64,000 bases of DNA from Pseudomonas sp. S35 (lineage in GTDB: Bacteria > Pseudomonadota > Gammaproteobacteria > Pseudomonadales > Pseudomonadaceae). A program made the translations under genes and the position numbers. The notes under the pieces are model-generated. The model did not search any database. It saw nothing but the letters and a program-made list of their open reading frames with translations, and was not told the DNA's origin. The stretch spans positions 4,650,001 to 4,714,000 of the forward strand of contig NZ_CP019431.1 of assembly GCF_009866765.1 (NCBI RefSeq). The letters are read 5' to 3'. Positions 9,746-19,591 of the stretch are shown piece by piece; position 1 is the stretch's first letter; every line of letters starts with the position of its first letter.

Positions 9746-11263
9746 TTACTGAAGCAGCTTCAGTACAGCGGATGGCAGCTGGTTAGCCTGCGACAGGATC
9801 GCGGTGGAAGCCGATTGCAGGGTTTGTTGCTTGGTCAGTTCGGCGGTTTCGGAAGCGAAGTCGACGTCCTGAACGGTGGAACGTGCAGCGGTGGAGTTCT
9901 TCTGAATGTTCTGCAGGTTGTCTGCAGTGGTAGTCAGACGGTTCTGAGTAGCACCCAGGCCCGAACGAACGCTGTCGATAGTGCCGATGGCCTTGTCGAT
10001 CACCGCCAGAGCGTTTTGGGCATTGGCGGAGTTGGTCACGTCGGTGTCAGAGATATTTGTCTTGACCGAAGAGGCAGTTGGGTTGCCGAACAGCTGAGAA
10101 ACACCGTCAGCAGCACCAGTAGCAGTACTTTGGCCCAGGGAGTAACCCTTGGCGGAATCCAGGGAAATCTGACCAGTGACAACATAATCACCAGTAGTCA
10201 GAGCCTGAGGAGTTTCCACGCCAGCAGCAGCTTGGTACTTACCTTGACCATCTTTGGAGTTGACGGAGATCGCAGCCGAGTCGGTACCGCTGGTGAATTT
10301 CAGGTTTTCGCCAGAATCGGACTTCACTTCTAGGGTGTTGTTTACTTCGTCGAAGTTGACAGTGATACCCAACTTCGCGGAGTTGGATTTCAGTTGGTCA
10401 GCCAGGCTAGCAGTGTCAGTTACGCCGACGAAGTTAACAGCTGCGCCATTGCCGACAGACAGCTGGAAGTTTGCTGGTTTACCGGCAACAGCTGGAGTAG
10501 TGACAGCACCAGTACCGTCAAGAATAGCTGGGGTGCCCTTAGTGACAACCTCGTCTACTGTGAATTTCACTTCAGTGCTGGCAGTAGCGCTCAGACCACC
10601 GATTGCACCGTTGAGCTGAGCAGCAATGTCTTTTGCAGAAGCACTAGCCAGATAGCTGATATCTTTGGTCTGGCCGTTACCGGTAACACTGATATCCCCT
10701 TTCACGAGACCAGTAGCATCGATCTTGACGGCCGAGCTTTTGATCTGTTGCGAACCAATTTTATTGGCTGCAACGTTCTCCAGGCTCAGGTTGATGGTTT
10801 CGTTAGCGTTGGCGCCAACCTGGATCGCTTTGGTGCCGTATGAACCGTCCAGCAACTTCTGGCCGCCGAAAGTGGTGGTGGCGGAAATTCGGGTCAGTTC
10901 CGAAGTCAGAGCCTGGTATTCGTCGTTGTTCGACTTACGGTCGTCAGCGCTCAGGGAACCGGTAGCGGAAGACAGAGCCAGGGTACGCATTTTTTGCAGG
11001 ATGTCGGTCGAAGCCTGCATCGCGCCTTCAGCGGTCTGAGCGATGGAGATACCGTCGTTCACGTTTTTTACTGCTTGGCCCAGGCCGTTGATTTGGCTGG
11101 TCAGGCGGTTAGCGATCTGCAGGCCGGCAGCGTCGTCTTTAGCGCTGTTGATACGCAGGCCGGAAGACAGGCGCTGCATGGAAGTGGCCAGGGCGCCGCC
11201 AGCTTTGTTCAGGTTGCCCTGAGTAGTGATCGAAGCAATGTTGGTGTTTACTGTTAAAGCCAT
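9746..11263 (-). CDS. fliC: Flagellin FliC
   Basis: A 505-aa filament subunit. The conserved D0/D1 ends are clear: N-terminal MALTVNTNIASI, then LNKAGGALATSMQRLSSGLR; C-terminal DVDFASETAELTKQQTLQSA and ending LPSAVLKLLQ. The centre (about 190-410) is Thr/Ser/Ala-rich and strain-variable, and would be the surface-exposed, possibly glycosylated part. GAGGA lies eight bases before the chosen ATG; the longer open frame upstream has no flagellin character. A sigma-28 promoter lies 80 bp upstream and a terminator follows. The gene next to it encodes a ketoacyl-ACP synthase III-like protein. Confidence 0.98.
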   Translation of the reverse strand: MALTVNTNIASITTQGNLNKAGGALATSMQRLSSGLRINSAKDDAAGLQIANRLTSQINGLGQAVKNVNDGISIAQTAEGAMQASTDILQKMRTLALSSATGSLSADDRKSNNDEYQALTSELTRISATTTFGGQKLLDGSYGTKAIQVGANANETINLSLENVAANKIGSQQIKSSAVKIDATGLVKGDISVTGNGQTKDISYLASASAKDIAAQLNGAIGGLSATASTEVKFTVDEVVTKGTPAILDGTGAVTTPAVAGKPANFQLSVGNGAAVNFVGVTDTASLADQLKSNSAKLGITVNFDEVNNTLEVKSDSGENLKFTSGTDSAAISVNSKDGQGKYQAAAGVETPQALTTGDYVVTGQISLDSAKGYSLGQSTATGAADGVSQLFGNPTASSVKTNISDTDVTNSANAQNALAVIDKAIGTIDSVRSGLGATQNRLTTTADNLQNIQKNSTAARSTVQDVDFASETAELTKQQTLQSASTAILSQANQLPSAVLKLLQ

Positions 11264-11342
11264 GACGAAATCCTCGTTGGATGAATACTGCGGCTTCCGG
11301 CCCTGGCAACCGCCGGGTGTGGCCTGAGAACCTACGTAATAG

Positions 11343-11369
11343 TTATCGTCGTGGTGGGCAGTTGCTTGA
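11343..11369 (-). promoter_or_regulatory. Sigma-28 (FliA) promoter of fliC
   Basis: On the minus strand TCAA is followed after 15 bases by GACGATAA, close to the FliA consensus TAAA-N15-GCCGATAA. The -10 end is 80 bp upstream of the fliC ATG. Flagellin genes of Pseudomonas are class IV genes read by FliA. Confidence 0.82.
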
Positions 11370-11471
11370 GGATTTTTTTGATTTTTTTTACTGGCGCCGT
11401 GCCACCCTTTGCAATTCAAGGGCTTACACAGGCCCAAAACCCTTATTTCATTGGCTTTTCTGGCGCCAAAT

Positions 11472-11510
11472 AAAAAACGCCGATGACCTTTCGATCATCG
11501 GCGTTTTTTA
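11472..11510. terminator. Bidirectional terminator between fliC and the KAS III gene
   Basis: A 15-bp perfect stem (AAAAAACGCCGATGA with its complement) and an 8-nt loop, with A-runs and T-runs on both sides. It ends the minus-strand KAS III-like gene. Confidence 0.9.
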
Positions 11511-11527
11511 TGCAGCCTATTAAAGCG

Positions 11528-12457
11528 TCACGGGCGATAGAGAATCGCCGAGCCCCACGACAGCCCCACACCAAAACCACTAATAGCCACACGCTTCCAG
11601 GTAGCGTCCATTACATGCTTTTCCAGCAGCAGCGGAATGCTCGACGACACGGTGTTGCCGGTCTCGACCATGTCCTTGATGAACTTCTCCACCGGTGCGT
11701 CTTCGAAGCGACGGGCCACGGCGTCGACAATCGCCGCACTGCCCTGGTGGATGCAGAACGCATCGATCTCATCGGCCGCCAGGTTCGACTCGTCGAGCAG
11801 CTCGTGCAAATGCGCCGGCACCTTGAGCAAGGCGAAGTTGAACACCTGGCGGCCGTTCATGAAGAACACGCCATCGCTGACCTTCAAGTGCGGCGCGCCG
11901 GAACCGTCGGTGCCGAACTTGGACTTGCCCAGCAACCACGGCGCGTCTTCGCCCATCCAGGTGGCGGTGGCAGCGTCGCCGAACAGCATGGTGGTGTTGC
12001 GGTCTTGCGGGTCGACGATCTTCGAATACGGGTCAGCGGTGATCAGCAGGCCGTTTTTCAGGCCCGTGGCTTCCATGAAGCCCTTCATCGCGTAGATGCC
12101 ATAGACGTAGCCGGAGCAGCCCAGAGAGATATCAAAGGCAGCAACGTGGGTCGGCAGGCCCAGTTTGTCCTGGACGATGGCGGCCGTGTGGGGCAAACCC
12201 TCTTCATCACCGTTCTGGGTGACGACGATCAGCGCGTCAATCGATTCGCGCTTCAGATCCGGGTTGTTGGCAAACAAAGCGTTGACCGCCTCGACACACA
12301 GATCGGAAGTTTCCTGCGCGGCTTCCTTGCGCGGCAGGAACGCCGAACCGATCTTGCCAATGATGAACTCTTCATCCTTGGCGAACTTGGCACCCTGGGC
12401 GTAGTTATCGATCCCGTCTGCCGGCACGTAACTGGCGATGCTTTTTATGCCAATCAT
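11528..12457 (-). CDS. 3-oxoacyl-ACP synthase III-like protein in the flagellar locus
   Basis: A 309-aa ketoacyl-ACP synthase III (FabH family) enzyme. These condense an acyl-CoA with malonyl-ACP. The catalytic triad is present: Cys114 in SLGCSGYVYG, His237 in CIHQGS and Asn268 in TGNTVSSS. Length is close to FabH. It stands alone between flgL and fliC with its own terminator. In P. syringae a KAS III gene (often called fgt-orf3) lies beside flagellin glycosyltransferases fgt1/fgt2 at the same place; those are missing here. A role in making an acyl part of a flagellin modification is inferred from location. It is unlikely to be the housekeeping FabH. Confidence 0.85.
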   Translation of the reverse strand: MIGIKSIASYVPADGIDNYAQGAKFAKDEEFIIGKIGSAFLPRKEAAQETSDLCVEAVNALFANNPDLKRESIDALIVVTQNGDEEGLPHTAAIVQDKLGLPTHVAAFDISLGCSGYVYGIYAMKGFMEATGLKNGLLITADPYSKIVDPQDRNTTMLFGDAATATWMGEDAPWLLGKSKFGTDGSGAPHLKVSDGVFFMNGRQVFNFALLKVPAHLHELLDESNLAADEIDAFCIHQGSAAIVDAVARRFEDAPVEKFIKDMVETGNTVSSSIPLLLEKHVMDATWKRVAISGFGVGLSWGSAILYRP

Positions 12458-12689
12458 TGTGGCTTCCCAATACTAAATAGCTGGAGAACACCCCGAGGAC
12501 TGCGCCCGGAGTGCTGACAATAAAGGGGATAACCCCATAAACATCTCGCTGAAAGCCGCCCCGCACGGACTCTGTGACGACTTATCCTTTTCACACGATA
12601 CAGTGAAGATGCGCTTTATGACTCACAGGTCACTCAATTTTCTGCGGTTTGTGCAAAACGCTTCAACAATTAAGCCCCAGAAACGACAA

Positions 12690-12719
12690 CGGCCCGCCCT
12701 GTTTCCAGAGCAGGCCGCT
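12690..12719 (-). terminator. Likely terminator of flgL
   Basis: An imperfect hairpin (CGGCC ... GGCCG outer stem, CTG/CAG inner stem, G-U pairs between) lies just beyond the flgL stop. The T-run is poor, so this is a weaker call. The rest of 12458-12689 carries no open frame and no promoter that I can name. Confidence 0.5.
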
Positions 12720-12733
12720 TGACTTGACGCCAC

Positions 12734-14374
12734 TTACATCTTGTTGAAAAGGCTCAACTGCGAGACTTTCACGAAGGCCAGTTGCGAGGCTTCGAGCATG
12801 GTTTGTTGCAGCGTCAGGTTGATCGCCGCCTCGCCCATGTCGATGTTGGCCAGGGCGCTCATGGTGGACGTGTTGGCCAGGCTGACGCTGGTGTTTGCGC
12901 TGGCCTGCACCGTCAGCGCATTTTCCCGCGCACCGATGGAACCCCGCACGTTGTCCACCTGGTCGGCCGAGCTGGTCAGGTTGCTGACGGCGGCGTTCAG
13001 GGCGTCCTGAAGCTTGACCCGCGCGCCTGGAATACCGTCGGCCGGTTGTTCCAGTGCCTTGCGCAGTTGCCCCAGGGTATCGAGGGCATTCTGGGTTTTC
13101 TGGGTGGTGTTGCCCACCGAAAACTGATCGCCGACGTTCGGTGTACCGCTCAGCTCGAAGGTGACGCCCGCCGCCGTGATCGTGCTCGGGCCCGGCGGCG
13201 TGCCAGTGCCAGGGGTGACCACACCATTGTCGACAATCGGCTTGCTGCCTGCGGTATACGGCTGGGCATAGACCTTGTAGGCGGCTGGGTCGGTGTCATC
13301 GAACTTGATCAATACGCCGCTGTTGGGAAACGTACTCGAATAATCGGCGGCACTGCTGACGCTGGCGTTGGTCAATTGCGCGCTTGAGGTGTTGCTCGCC
13401 GTCCGCGCAATGTTGAACCCATCCGGCTTGGCGCCGAGGCTGAACTCACGCCCCTTGACCAGCGCATCGGCATCGGGCCCTGTAGCACGGTCAGTGAGGT
13501 CTACCGTGATATCGAACTTGACGCCACGCAGGTTGACGCTGGCGCTGCCTTCCTTGGTGGAGTCAAACGTCCCGTTACCGGCGACCTGCGAGGTAATGTC
13601 GTTATTGTCTTTGTCGGTAATGACGTACTGGGTGCTGCTGGTAAACGTCAGTTTGTACGGCTGGCCGTCGGCGAACTGCTTGGTGTAGTCGGTACCCGAC
13701 GTCACCAGGCCGCTCGAGATGGCGACCTTGTGGTCGTCAACCAGCGGCGGCGAAATCGCAGGCGCCACCGGCGCAGCAGTAGGCGCGATGTAATTGGACT
13801 GGGTGCGACTGGTGTTGACCGCCCCTTCCAGAATGGTCTTGCCGGTATCGCCGGTGCGGACCGTGAGGGTCTCGGAAACCTGCAGGCTCAGTTCGTTCTC
13901 GTCGCCCTGATAGCTGTAAGTGCCATCGTTGTTGCGCGAGTAAGGCGGCGTGTCGGTCTTGGAGCCGGAGAACAGGTAATTGCCCGCCGAGTCCTTGCTA
14001 TTGAGCAAGCCCAGCAGTTGATCCTCAAGCGCGCCCACCTCGACGGAAATGGACTTGCGGTCAGCATCACTGGTCACGCCACCCGCACGCAGCGCCAACT
14101 GGCTGCCGGCCTGGATCGTGGTGTTGATCGCATCCAGGATGCTTTCTTCGTTCGTCAGCTTGTTCTGAATGCTGGTGATATTGCCGCTGTACTGCGACAG
14201 CATATCTTTCTGCTGCTGCAGCATCAGCAAGCGCTGTGCGGCCACCGGATCATCAGCGGCGGTTTGCACACGCACACCGGAACTGGCCTGCTCCTGGGCC
14301 TTGACCACACCGGAATAATTGTTCTGATACTTGCTGGCACTGGTTTCGAAAAACTGCTGTGTAGAAATGCGCAT
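12734..14374 (-). CDS. flgL: Flagellar hook-filament junction protein FlgL (HAP3)
   Basis: A 546-aa protein that joins hook and filament together with FlgK. The flagellin-like N-terminus (MRISTQQFFETSASKYQNN, then DDPVAAQRLLMLQQQ) and C-terminus (DMGEAAINLTLQQTMLEASQ) mark it as FlgL. It is longer than the enterobacterial protein (about 317 aa); the extra length is in the variable middle. It follows flgK after 14 bp and is the last gene of flgFGHIJKL. Confidence 0.95.
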   Translation of the reverse strand: MRISTQQFFETSASKYQNNYSGVVKAQEQASSGVRVQTAADDPVAAQRLLMLQQQKDMLSQYSGNITSIQNKLTNEESILDAINTTIQAGSQLALRAGGVTSDADRKSISVEVGALEDQLLGLLNSKDSAGNYLFSGSKTDTPPYSRNNDGTYSYQGDENELSLQVSETLTVRTGDTGKTILEGAVNTSRTQSNYIAPTAAPVAPAISPPLVDDHKVAISSGLVTSGTDYTKQFADGQPYKLTFTSSTQYVITDKDNNDITSQVAGNGTFDSTKEGSASVNLRGVKFDITVDLTDRATGPDADALVKGREFSLGAKPDGFNIARTASNTSSAQLTNASVSSAADYSSTFPNSGVLIKFDDTDPAAYKVYAQPYTAGSKPIVDNGVVTPGTGTPPGPSTITAAGVTFELSGTPNVGDQFSVGNTTQKTQNALDTLGQLRKALEQPADGIPGARVKLQDALNAAVSNLTSSADQVDNVRGSIGARENALTVQASANTSVSLANTSTMSALANIDMGEAAINLTLQQTMLEASQLAFVKVSQLSLFNKM

Positions 14375-14388
14375 CGTCCCAGACTCCC

Positions 14389-16440
14389 TTAAAGACTATT
14401 GATCAGCGTGCTGAAGGTTTCTTGCGCAGCCTTGATGATCTGCGACGACGCTGTGTAGTACTGCTGGAACTTGATCATGTCGCCCGCTTCTTCATCCAGG
14501 TTGACCTGGGAGACGGAGTTGCGCGCGTTCTTGTTGGCCGTCAACAGCGCGTTGGTGGCCGTGGTGTCCGTGGTGGCCGCTGCGGCCTTGGCGCCGACGG
14601 TCGAAACCAACTTGCTGTTGGCCCCTACCAGGCTGGTGCCGCCACTGCCGTCGGCGGCCAGGCCCACGGTGGCCTTGGTCTGCAGGTTGAGCAGGGCCTG
14701 GGCGTTGCGGTTGTCGGACTTGCCGGAGGCATTGAACGAAAACGTGGTGCTGTCACCGTTGGCCGGCGAACCGCCGACCGTGGTGTCGAAGCTGAAGCTT
14801 TTGGCGGGTGACAACAAAACACCGCCGGCATCGCGCATCGGCACGCTGATGCTGATCTTGTTGGTCTGCCCTGGAACGATTGTGCCGGTGCCGATCGGAT
14901 CGCCTTGGGCGTTACTCAGCGTGTAGGCCTGGGTGCCATCGGCTGCCGGTTTAGCGAAGACCATCGTCACTGGCATCGAATGCTCAATGCCGGTGCGCAG
15001 CTGCGCGGTGTCGGCGCCGCCCTGGATATCCAGCGGGAGCGTAAGCGTCGGCGGTGTAAAAGTGCCGGTGCCCTGGTTGGTTTTACCGGCTTCGCCCTGC
15101 AACGGCGCGGCAAAGGCAATCTTGCTCGGGTCGCTGAGCACGGTGCCGATTTCCTTGGCGCCGTTGGCCGTCGGGCTGACCTTGAAGCTGTCACCCGCCT
15201 GCACGTTTGTGCCGGTTTTGACCGCCAGGGTGAACCCATCGATCACCGGTGGTGGCGTGGCACTCAGGTCATAGGTGCCCATGGCCTTGCCGTCGGAACG
15301 CAGCACGGTGACCTTGTTGAGGTTGGTCCCGTCGTTGAAGCTGACCTTGTAATCGAAGTTGGTCAGCTGGCTGCTGTCCTTGATCGTCACGCCCAGGGCG
15401 CCATCGCCCAGGTTGCCCTGGGCTGCCTGGCTGCGCAGGGCAACGGAGGCGGCATTGTTGATGTCGGTGAACATCGAGGCACCGAACTCGCCGTTGAGGT
15501 CCAGGCCCTGGCCCAACTGGCTGTTGAGGGCATCGGCGGTGACAAGCGCGATGCGCCCCAGGTCATTGATCGCCGGCATCAGTGCATCGCTGCGATAACG
15601 CAGCAAGCCGCCGATGCTGCCGCCACTGATCACATTGCCCAAGTCCATGGTCGTACCACCAGGCGCGTTGAGCTGGATCGTGTACTGGCTGGTGTCGCTC
15701 TTGCTCGGCACAGCGGAAATGCTGCTGGCCTGATCACCCAACACGAGGGACTGGCCACTGCCGGTGCTGACGCTGAACACACCGTTCTTTTCCGTGGCGG
15801 TCACGCCGATCAACTCATTGAGCGAGCGCACGGCCTCGGCCCGGGAGTCCAGCAGGTTGGCCGGGGTGGTGTTGGACGAGCCCTGCACCTGGGCGATCTG
15901 CTTGTTGAGGGACGCAATCGACGAGGTCAATTGGTTGACCTGATCGCTCATCGAGCTCAACTGACTGTTAATGGTTTCTTTCTGCTGGCTCAACTGGCTG
16001 GAGATGGTGTTGAACCGGTTGGTCAGCGTCTGGGCGTTCGTCAGCAAAATCTGGCGGGCCGAGGCGTCGTTCGGACTGGCCGAGGCGGTCTGCACCGCCG
16101 CGAAGAATGAGCTGAGCACGGCGGACATGCCCGTGGTCTTGTCCGACAGCGTCTTGTCGACCGCACTGATCTGGTCCAGGTAAGCCTTGGCATCGCTGTT
16201 GAGCGAGGTGCTGTTCTGGTAGGCCGTGTCCAGGTATTCGTTGTAGACCCGGCGCACGTCGGCCAGGGTGGTGCCGCTGCCAATGAACACGCCGCCGTAC
16301 TGGTTCGACGCGTTCGCGCTCTGGGTGGTCTGCTGACGCGAATAGCCCGCGGTATTGGCGTTGGCAATGTTGTTACTCAAGACCGACAACGATCCTTGAG
16401 CGGCGTTAAGCCCCGACATCCCGATGTTGAGCAAACTCAT
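14389..16440 (-). CDS. flgK: Flagellar hook-filament junction protein FlgK (HAP1)
   Basis: A 683-aa junction protein. Its N-terminus, MSLLNIGMSGLNAAQGSLSV then NNIANANTAGYSRQQ, is the axial-protein signature, and the C-terminus ends with NLDEEAGDMIKFQQYYTAS then ETFSTLINSL. It is exported through the flagellum and sits between hook and FlgL. The large middle is Ser/Thr/Gly-rich and variable. It lies 10 bp after flgJ. Confidence 0.97.
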   Translation of the reverse strand: MSLLNIGMSGLNAAQGSLSVLSNNIANANTAGYSRQQTTQSANASNQYGGVFIGSGTTLADVRRVYNEYLDTAYQNSTSLNSDAKAYLDQISAVDKTLSDKTTGMSAVLSSFFAAVQTASASPNDASARQILLTNAQTLTNRFNTISSQLSQQKETINSQLSSMSDQVNQLTSSIASLNKQIAQVQGSSNTTPANLLDSRAEAVRSLNELIGVTATEKNGVFSVSTGSGQSLVLGDQASSISAVPSKSDTSQYTIQLNAPGGTTMDLGNVISGGSIGGLLRYRSDALMPAINDLGRIALVTADALNSQLGQGLDLNGEFGASMFTDINNAASVALRSQAAQGNLGDGALGVTIKDSSQLTNFDYKVSFNDGTNLNKVTVLRSDGKAMGTYDLSATPPPVIDGFTLAVKTGTNVQAGDSFKVSPTANGAKEIGTVLSDPSKIAFAAPLQGEAGKTNQGTGTFTPPTLTLPLDIQGGADTAQLRTGIEHSMPVTMVFAKPAADGTQAYTLSNAQGDPIGTGTIVPGQTNKISISVPMRDAGGVLLSPAKSFSFDTTVGGSPANGDSTTFSFNASGKSDNRNAQALLNLQTKATVGLAADGSGGTSLVGANSKLVSTVGAKAAAATTDTTATNALLTANKNARNSVSQVNLDEEAGDMIKFQQYYTASSQIIKAAQETFSTLINSL

Positions 16441-16450
16441 GGTTCAGACC

Positions 16451-17722
16451 TTATAAATGAGTGGTCGCGCCAGCGGCAGCGTAATTCTGGTAACTGTTCA
16501 TCGTTTTTGCGATCTGCGAAATCTTGCTGGCGTAGGCCGGGTCGGTGGCGTAACCGGCTTTTTGCAACTCGCGCACAAACTGTTCCGGGTTGTCGGCCGA
16601 CTTCACTACTTCTTTATAGCGATCATTGCTTTGCAGCAATGTCACGAGGTCGTGGAAGCTGTCCTGGTAGGAATCGTAGGAACGGAACTGCGCCGTTTCC
16701 TTGACCATCGCCCCATCGCGAAACTCGCTGGTGATCGCGCGTGCCTGGCCGCCCTGCCAACTCTGGCCGGCCTTGATGCCAAACAGGTTGTGGCTGCTGC
16801 TGCCGTCTTCGGCGCGCATCACCGATTTGCCCCAGCCGGTTTCCAGGGCGGCCTGGGCCACCAGGTACTTCGGATCGACACCAATACGCGCCGCAGCCGC
16901 CTTGGCCATCGGCAACATGGTGGCGACAAATTCATCCTGCGAACTGAACGCTTTCTTCGCCGGCGCCAAGGGCGGCTGGGCCACCGCGCGGCTGTAGACC
17001 TGCATACGCTCGCTAGGCACCGCAAAACTGCGTGTGGTGCTGTTGATCACGTTGTCATCGGCCGCGCTGTTACGTAGCGGCGCGGCCTTGGCGTCGGTCG
17101 CCACCTGGGTGCTCGGCACGATGCCGGCGAGCAGGCGATCGGTCAGTTTGCTCGGCAAGGCGATACGGCGCTGGTTCATCAGTTCCATGTCGTTGCTGTG
17201 GGCCGCAGTGGCGCCGGCCTGGGGCTCCGCCACGCGGTAGGCCCACAACGGACGCTGGCCATTGGAGCGACCCAACGGCCCCTCGGCCTGGGTACCGGCT
17301 GCAATCTCGGTCGGCATATCGACTTTCTTCGTCGGTTCGGCAGCCGCCGGGCCTTGCAAGGTGGCCGCAGCAGCGTCCACCGGCTTGTTCTTCTGCATCT
17401 GGCGCATCAGCACGTCAGCCAGGCCGATACCACCGCCCTCGCGCGACATCGACACCGCCAGTTGCTGGTCGTACATCTCCTGGTACTGCTTGGCCGCCGG
17501 GGTGTTCATCGGGTTGTCTTTGCCCAGGGCCTCGGTGGCCGAACGCATCGACTTGAGCATCTCGCTCAAGAACAGCGACTCGAACTCCTGCGCCACTTTG
17601 CGCATGTTGCCTTCGCTGTTCTTGTCGTCGCCAACCTTGAGCTGGTTAAGCCGGTTCAAGTCGGAGTAAGACCCCGAGTCCGCCGTGCTGCTGATCCCGC
17701 TCTTGCGCATATCCATGGCCAT
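16451..17722 (-). CDS. flgJ: Rod-binding muramidase FlgJ
   Basis: A 423-aa two-domain protein. The N-terminal rod-capping domain (about 30-115, with FESLFLSEMLKSMRSA) assembles the rod. The C-terminal glucosaminidase-type domain (about 265-420, with AQAALETGWGKS and SHNLFGIKA) opens a hole in peptidoglycan. A Pro/Ala-rich linker of about 150 residues separates them. It starts 4 bp after flgI. Three in-frame ATGs lie within five codons; the first is used here. Confidence 0.95.
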   Translation of the reverse strand: MAMDMRKSGISSTADSGSYSDLNRLNQLKVGDDKNSEGNMRKVAQEFESLFLSEMLKSMRSATEALGKDNPMNTPAAKQYQEMYDQQLAVSMSREGGGIGLADVLMRQMQKNKPVDAAAATLQGPAAAEPTKKVDMPTEIAAGTQAEGPLGRSNGQRPLWAYRVAEPQAGATAAHSNDMELMNQRRIALPSKLTDRLLAGIVPSTQVATDAKAAPLRNSAADDNVINSTTRSFAVPSERMQVYSRAVAQPPLAPAKKAFSSQDEFVATMLPMAKAAAARIGVDPKYLVAQAALETGWGKSVMRAEDGSSSHNLFGIKAGQSWQGGQARAITSEFRDGAMVKETAQFRSYDSYQDSFHDLVTLLQSNDRYKEVVKSADNPEQFVRELQKAGYATDPAYASKISQIAKTMNSYQNYAAAGATTHL

Positions 17723-17726
17723 GGCC

Positions 17727-18842
17727 TCAGATCACGATCAGGTCGGCTTGCAAGGCGCCGGCCTGTTTCAGGGCTTCGAGGATCGCCATCAAGTCGCCAG
17801 GGGCAGCGCCTACCTGGTTCACTGCGCGGACAATCTCATCCAGGGTGGTGCCGGGGCCGAACTTGAACATCGGCTTGGCTTCCTGTTCGGCATTGACCCG
17901 CGAGCGCGGCACGACCGCCGTCTGGCCATTGGACAACGGCCCAGGCTGACTGACGATCGGGTCTTCGGTGATGGTCACGGTCAGGCTGCCGTGGGTCACT
18001 GCGGCCGGCGACACCTTGACGTTCTGACCGATCACGATGGTACCGGTGCGCGAGTTGATGATGACTTTGGCCACCGCCTGGCCTGGGTCGACTTCAAGGT
18101 TTTCCAGGATCGACAGGTAATCCACGCGCTGGCTTGGGTCCAGCGGCGCCGTAACGCGGATCGAACCGCCGTCAATGGCCTGGGCCACGCCAGGGCCGAG
18201 CATGTCGTTGATCTTGTCGACCACGCGTTTGGCGGTGGTGAAGTCGGAGCGGTTGAGGTTCAAGGTCAGGCTGTTGCCCTGGTTGAAACCGCTGGGCACG
18301 GTACGTTCCACCGTGGCACCACCAGGAATCCGCCCGGCCGAGGGCACGTTGACGGTGATCTTCGAACCGTCACGACCTTCGGCGTCAAACCCGCCCACCA
18401 CCAGGTTGCCCTGGGCGATGGCGTAGACGTTACCGTCGATACCTTTGAGCGGCGTCATCAGCAAGGTGCCACCGCGCAGGCTTTTGGAGTTACCGATGGA
18501 CGACACGGTGATGTCCACCACCTGGCCCGGCTTGGAGAACGCCGGCAAGTCAGCACTGATGGACACCGCCGCAACGTTTTTGAGCTGCACGTTGCCCGAA
18601 CCCGCCGGCACCTTGATGCCAAACTGCGAGAGCATGTTATTGAAGGTCTGCAGGGTGAACGGGGTCTGGGTGGTCTGGTCACCCGTACCGTTGAGCCCCA
18701 CCACCAGGCCGTAGCCGATCAACTGGTTGGAACGCACGCCAGAGATGCTGGCGATGTCTTTCAGGCGCTCGGCCTGGGCGACAGCGCTTAACGAAAGCAA
18801 GAGTGCGGCCGCCATCAGCTGTTTGAGTTTCAAAGTGGCCAC
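17727..18842 (-). CDS. flgI: Flagellar P-ring protein FlgI
   Basis: A 371-aa protein of the periplasmic P-ring, the bearing around the rod. It has a signal peptide ([21 protein letters not shown]) and the typical [20 protein letters not shown] mature start. The start is a GTG placed directly after the flgH stop codon with no gap and no clear Shine-Dalgarno, which suggests translational coupling to flgH. The C-terminus [15 protein letters not shown] is typical of the family. Confidence 0.96.
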   Translation of the reverse strand: MATLKLKQLMAAALLLSLSAVAQAERLKDIASISGVRSNQLIGYGLVVGLNGTGDQTTQTPFTLQTFNNMLSQFGIKVPAGSGNVQLKNVAAVSISADLPAFSKPGQVVDITVSSIGNSKSLRGGTLLMTPLKGIDGNVYAIAQGNLVVGGFDAEGRDGSKITVNVPSAGRIPGGATVERTVPSGFNQGNSLTLNLNRSDFTTAKRVVDKINDMLGPGVAQAIDGGSIRVTAPLDPSQRVDYLSILENLEVDPGQAVAKVIINSRTGTIVIGQNVKVSPAAVTHGSLTVTITEDPIVSQPGPLSNGQTAVVPRSRVNAEQEAKPMFKFGPGTTLDEIVRAVNQVGAAPGDLMAILEALKQAGALQADLIVI

Positions 18843-19538
18843 CTAGAAAGGGAACAGCGGGCTAAGGAAGAAACGGTCGAGCCAGCCCGGCTGGCTCGCA
18901 TCAGCAAAGGCGCCGGTACCGGAATACGTAATGCGTGCATCGGCAATCCGCGTAGAAGGCACCGTGTTGTCGGTGGAGATATCATCGGCGCGGACCATGC
19001 CGGCAATGCGTACCAACTCGTCACCGGTGTTGAGGGTCATCCACTTCTCGCCGCGCACGGCAATGATGCCGTTGGGCAATACGTCAGCGACCGTCACGGT
19101 GATCGAACCGGTCAGGCTGTTGCCCTGCCCTGCGGCACTCTTGCCATCGGTGGCGCGGCTGCCGCTGTAGCCGGCATTCAAGGTCAGGTCCCCGTCGCTC
19201 AACGGGTTATTGACGTTGGGCACTGCGCCAAACAACGAGGTCAAGCCAAGACTGGCGGTACTGTTCTTGCCCACTTGGGAGTTGGCGTTCTTGCTGGCCT
19301 GGGTCCGCTCGTTCAGGGTGATGGTGATGATGTCACCGACCCGGAACGCCTTGCGGTCGCTGTACAGGTTCTGCTCAAAACCGGCCTGGTAGATCGAGCC
19401 ATTGTTGGCCGCCGCCGGCAACGGCGTGCGCGGCAACACCGGCGCGTAGTACGGGTCATTGGGTTTTGGCGTCGGGGCGACACAGCCCGCGAGCACGGCA
19501 ATCCCACTCAATGCCAAAACGGAAACATAGCGATTCAT
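18843..19538 (-). CDS. flgH: Flagellar L-ring lipoprotein FlgH
   Basis: A 231-aa outer-membrane ring protein. The lipobox LAGC with Cys19 marks a lipoprotein. Other FlgH marks are [20 protein letters not shown] and [20 protein letters not shown], and the ending [13 protein letters not shown]. It lies between flgG (53 bp gap) and flgI (no gap). Confidence 0.97.
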   Translation of the reverse strand: MNRYVSVLALSGIAVLAGCVAPTPKPNDPYYAPVLPRTPLPAAANNGSIYQAGFEQNLYSDRKAFRVGDIITITLNERTQASKNANSQVGKNSTASLGLTSLFGAVPNVNNPLSDGDLTLNAGYSGSRATDGKSAAGQGNSLTGSITVTVADVLPNGIIAVRGEKWMTLNTGDELVRIAGMVRADDISTDNTVPSTRIADARITYSGTGAFADASQPGWLDRFFLSPLFPF

Positions 19539-19591
19539 GACCCATACCTCACGGTGTTGCAGGCGCCCTCAAGAGCGCCCCATAGACTTGA

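Noticed and set aside
11528..12457. Housekeeping fabH
   Set aside because: Flagellar context, lone gene and absence of fab neighbours; more likely a specialised KAS III.
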